Positions 56,085-64,000 of a DNA stretch of 64,000 bases are shown here, piece after piece; the first letter of the stretch is position 1; the number at the start of each line of letters is the position of its first letter. Origin of the DNA: Pelecanus crispus. Taxonomy: Eukaryota; Chordata; Aves; Pelecaniformes; Pelecanidae. The notes under the pieces were generated by a model. That model was not told the origin of the DNA and did no database searches. It saw nothing but the letters and a program-made list of their open reading frames with translations. The position numbers were made by a program, and so were the translations under genes. The stretch is from contig NC_134662.1 in assembly GCF_030463565.1 (NCBI RefSeq), forward strand, positions 4,627,001 through 4,691,000, written 5' to 3'.

Positions 56085-57227
56085 AGCATTCCCCCGCGGT
56101 GCTACAGGCTGGAGCTGTGGGGTCTGGTCGCCGTGGGGGTCCTGGGGCTCTGCTTCCTGCTCTACCACGACAACTGGCTGCAGCCCAGCATGGCCCCCAA
56201 GCTCTACACCCCCCCCAGCCCCCGGGCAATCCCCACGCTCTCCATGCCCCAGGCTCTGCCCACCCCTACCCCGTGCGTGGCCAACGCCTCGGTGCACAAA
56301 ATTTCCGGCTTTGACAAATTGCCCGGCCACATTCAGGACTTCATGCGGTACCAGCACTGCCGGTTCTTCCCAGTGCTGCTCGGCGTCCCCAGCAAGTGCG
56401 GGGGGCCCGAGGGGTCCTCCAACATCTTCCTCCTCTTGGCCATCAAGTCATCACCAGCGAACTACGACCGGCGGGAAGTGATCCGCAAGACTTGGGGGCA
56501 GGAGAGGACCTTCGAAGGAGCCTTCATCCGCCGGGTCTTCCTCGTGGGGGTGGACCCCAACGCCCAGAATGCCAAGAAGCTCAACTGGCTGCTGCAGCTG
56601 GAGCAGCAGGAGCATCGGGACGTGCTGCAGTGGGACTTCAGGGACACCTTCTTCAACCTGACGCTGAAGCAGGTGCTTTTCCACGCCTGGATGGAGGAGC
56701 ACTGCCCCGGCGTCCACTTCATCTTCAACGGGGATGACGACGTCTTCGTCAACACGGACAACGTCGTCCGCTTTGCGATGGCCACCCAGGGCACCCAGGA
56801 GCAGCACCTCATGGTGGGGCATCTCTTCACTGGCAACAGGCCCATCCGAGCCCAGCACAGCAAGTATTTTATACCCACACAACTCATGGCCTCCGAGCGG
56901 TACCCGCCCTACTGCGGCGGCGGTGGGATTCTCATGTCTGGCTTCACCGCCCACGTCATCGCCCAGGAATCACGGGGCATCAGCATCTTCCCCATCGATG
57001 ACGTCTACCTGGGTATGTGCTTGGAGAAGGCAGGGCTCCCGCCCGCTTCCCATGCCGGCATCCGGACCATGGGCATATGGGTACCGGCCAACAGCAATCC
57101 CTTCGATCCCTGCTACTACCGGGAGCTGCTGCTGGTGCACCGCTTCCTGCCCTACGAGATGGTGGTGATGTGGCATGCCGTCCACGAGCCCCAGCTGCTC
57201 TGCGGCAAGAAGGTGAGCACCTTTTAG
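55305..57227 (+). CDS. B3GNT3: B3GNT3, beta-1,3-N-acetylglucosaminyltransferase 3
   Basis: The main exon is 56085-57227 (380 codons plus stop), after acceptor TCTCTTGCAG. A phase-0 partner exon 55305-55331 (MAPSCLCDK) is tentative and would give 389 residues (human about 372). The product is a type II Golgi membrane protein: short cytosolic tail, transmembrane helix LVAVGVLGLCFLLY, Pro-rich stem, then the GT31 catalytic domain with IKSSPANYDRREVIRKTWG, FLVGVDPNAQNAKKLN, LQWDFRDTFFNLTLKQ, the metal-binding NGDDDVFVNTDN, YPPYCGGGGILMSGF and IDDVYLGMCL. The enzyme adds GlcNAc in beta-1,3 linkage to galactose, extending core 1 O-glycans used for L-selectin ligands. Placement between FCHO1 and JAK3 equals human 19p13.11 and separates it from other B3GNTs. 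AATAAA follows at 57565. Confidence 0.9.
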
Positions 57228-57564
57228 GGTGGCCTCGGAGGACCAAGAGCCAGGGCGGGAAACGCCGGTGCGACCCAAGGGCTGCTCGGACTGCGGCTCT
57301 TCCCGGATCCCTGGTAGCTGCTGCTGCTCCTCAGCGCTGCCACGCTGCGAGGGAGGGTCCCTGGGGACCCTGGGGCTGACCCCCCTCCTCCACCGTGGTC
57401 CCGCTGGGAGGGCAGAGCGGGGTCTGCAACACCGGGCCCCGGCTCCCACCCTGGGGACTGCTGCCTGCCACCGCGTGCCCATCCTGCCCCTGGCCTGTTT
57501 CTTCCTGGTTTTACCCCAAATGTGCCCTTCTGTGGCCAGAGGAGCCCCGAGGCACTGGAGGGAC

Positions 57565-57570
57565 AATAAA
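57565..57570 (+). terminator. B3GNT3: B3GNT3 polyadenylation signal AATAAA
   Basis: GGACAATAAATGAACC lies 338 bp past the stop codon on the gene's strand. Confidence 0.85.
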
Positions 57571-57599
57571 TGAACCTGTGGTGTTAATGAGGACGTGGG

Positions 57600-58275
57600 G
57601 TCTGGAGCCTTCCTGGGGGACTGGGGTGCAGGGGGGATGGGGTTGGCTCAGGGTGGGAGTCAGGGGACCCCCTGGGGTGGGTGTTGACCCCCAGCAAGGG
57701 CCTGGTCCTGGGGATCCCTGTGCTGTCCCCAGCCCTGTGAGCAGGCTGGGGGGGACGGGCTGCGCTGCTGCCTGCAAGGTCGGTGATGACCCTCGGTGGA
57801 GGTGGCCCTGGCCCCGGGGGGATGCTCGGTCCCAGGAAGAGATGGTGCCGTGCCATGTGCCATGCCGTGTGCCGTGCCACAGGCACATGCCCAGCTCAGG
57901 GCCATGGGAGGGGGATGTGTGCAGTGGGACATGGCCGTGGCCGCTGCCTGCCTGAGCTTTGGGGTGCTGCGCCGCGGGCGCCATGCGGTGCTGGGTGCTG
58001 GCAGCCGGCACGGCAGAGCCAGCGCAGGGGCTGTATGGGCACACGAGCTCATCCGCACCCCTGTGGCCTCATGCGGGGGCACCTGCTGGGGCCACCCCCC
58101 CCCCCCCAGGAAAGCCTGTGGCGAGTGCCCAGCCCCGGACCCCCGTGCCGGGATGTCCCGTGGGGACCCTCACCCCTCCCCGCTCTCTTCCAGCCGACCT
58201 CCCCCAGCAGCTCCGCAGCGACCAGGCCCCTGCGTCCCCTCTCCCCGTGTGTCCCCTCTCGCCTCACCCCAGCCA
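57600..58275. other. B3GNT3-JAK3 convergent gap; expected INSL3 slot
   Basis: In human the gene between B3GNT3 and JAK3 is INSL3. Here only about 0.7 kb separates the two polyadenylation signals and no intact relaxin-family gene is visible. A weak relaxin B-chain-like string (ELIRTPVASCGGTCW, plus strand, 58045-58089) is discussed as a finding. The rest is GC-rich with GTGCC-type pentamer runs near 57845-57895. Confidence 0.6.
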
Positions 58276-58290
58276 GCAAATTTACCAAAC

Positions 58291-58296
58291 TTTATT
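58291..58296 (-). terminator. JAK3: JAK3 polyadenylation signal AATAAA
   Basis: TTTATT on the plus strand, AATAAA on the minus strand, lies 280 bp beyond the JAK3 stop codon. Confidence 0.8.
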
Positions 58297-58576
58297 GGAA
58301 ACCCATCAATTCCCACCACAGCGGGGGCAGCAACAGGCAGAAGGGGGGTAAACGATGAGCGGCATCGCGCGGGGGGCCTGCCTGCCGCAGGGAAGGGGGA
58401 AGTAGGACCACCCTGCATGGCGGGGATGATGGGGGCCACGTCCCCCCACGCCACTGCCCCTCCGCTGGCCCTGTGGCTGTAAAAGCATCTTGAAGCGTTG
58501 CCGTGGCCGTATGGCTGTCTGCCGCTGCCCGGTGCTGGGGAGGGAGGTGGGTGGCTGGGGTCCCAGCCAGGGTGGG

Positions 58577-63515
<4,939 letters not shown>

Positions 63516-63569
63516 TCAGCGCAGCCCCGGCCCGCGGGGCTGAGCCGGTGCCAGCCGGGGTGAACCGAC

Positions 63570-64000
63570 GCGGATGCGTGGGAGCCATGGGGCGTGGATG
63601 CATGGGGGCTATGGGGTGAGGATGCATGGGGGCTATGGGACATGGATACTTGGGAGCCATGGGGATGCATGGGGGCTATGGGACATGGATGCGTGGGAGC
63701 CATGGGGATGCACGGGGGCTATGGGACATGGATGCGTGGGAGCCATGGGGATGCACGGGGGCTATGGGACATGGATGCGTGGGAGCCATGGGGATGCACG
63801 GGGGCTATGGGACATGGATACTTGGGAGCCATGGGGATGCACGGGGGCTATGGGACACGGATGTGTGGGAGCCATGGGGATGCACGGGGGCTATGGGACA
63901 CGGATGTGTGGGAGCCATGGGGATGCACGGGGGCTATGGGACATGGATACTTGGGAGCCATGGGGATGCACGGGGGCTATGGGACACGGATGCGTGGGAG
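63570..64000. repeat. 43-bp minisatellite in a JAK3 intron, running off the window
   Basis: Plus-strand unit GGGAGCCATGGGGATGCACG plus GGGGCTATGGGACATGGATG plus CGT, at least eight copies. The last copies reach the window end, so its full length is unknown. Copies at the left edge are more divergent. Confidence 0.95.

Overview
The window is vertebrate nuclear DNA, almost certainly from a bird: it is very GC-rich with compact genes and short introns (microchromosome style), its interspersed repeats are CR1 LINE pieces ending in ATTCTATG words, and its gene content matches avian chromosome 28-type DNA (human 19p13 homologues plus a second CART gene). No bacterial, viral or plasmid features were seen. 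Gene models below were built by hand from splice sites, phases and remembered human proteins; no database was searched. || Layout: 1-16.8 kb holds GNG7 (+), with two coding exons, a large intron and probably a long 3'UTR. 16.8-24.3 kb is gene-free, GC-rich and minisatellite-rich, with one candidate enhancer. 24.3-26.2 kb is GADD45B (-), four exons with a TATA promoter. 26.4-27.35 kb is a 20-bp-unit minisatellite. 28.2-30.24 kb is a divergent SMN-like gene (+) encoding a Tudor domain and a YG box. 30.7-32.03 kb is a CART-family neuropeptide gene, CART2 (+). 33.17-42.6 kb is MAP1S (+). 44.6-54.95 kb is FCHO1 (+, 28 coding exons). 55.3-57.57 kb is B3GNT3 (+). 58.28-64 kb is the C-terminal half of JAK3 (-), running off the right edge. 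|| Main discoveries. (1) SMN-like, CART2 and MAP1S lie in the same order and orientation as SMN1, CARTPT and MAP1B on human 5q13.2, so this looks like the sister block left by the ancient vertebrate genome duplications. The SMN copy keeps SMN's splice pattern, Tudor cage and YG box, but no Gemin2-binding segment is visible. (2) One JAK3 intron is almost entirely a 41-bp tandem array whose unit straddles the intron/exon boundary of the catalytic-loop exon. It spans exactly 36 periods (492 codons), is stop-free on the coding strand, and so contains 36 copies of the real splice acceptor. (3) Two perfect fold-back hairpins (47-bp and 34-bp arms, 3-4-nt loops) sit in MAP1S and FCHO1 introns. (4) The place of INSL3 between B3GNT3 and JAK3 has shrunk to about 0.7 kb and holds no intact gene. 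|| The genes do not form one pathway. GNG7 is in G-protein signalling, GADD45B in stress/MAPK signalling, CART2 is a neuropeptide, MAP1S is cytoskeletal, FCHO1 starts clathrin-coated pits, B3GNT3 extends glycans in the Golgi and JAK3 is a cytokine-receptor kinase. Only the SMN-like/CART2/MAP1S trio shows a shared history.
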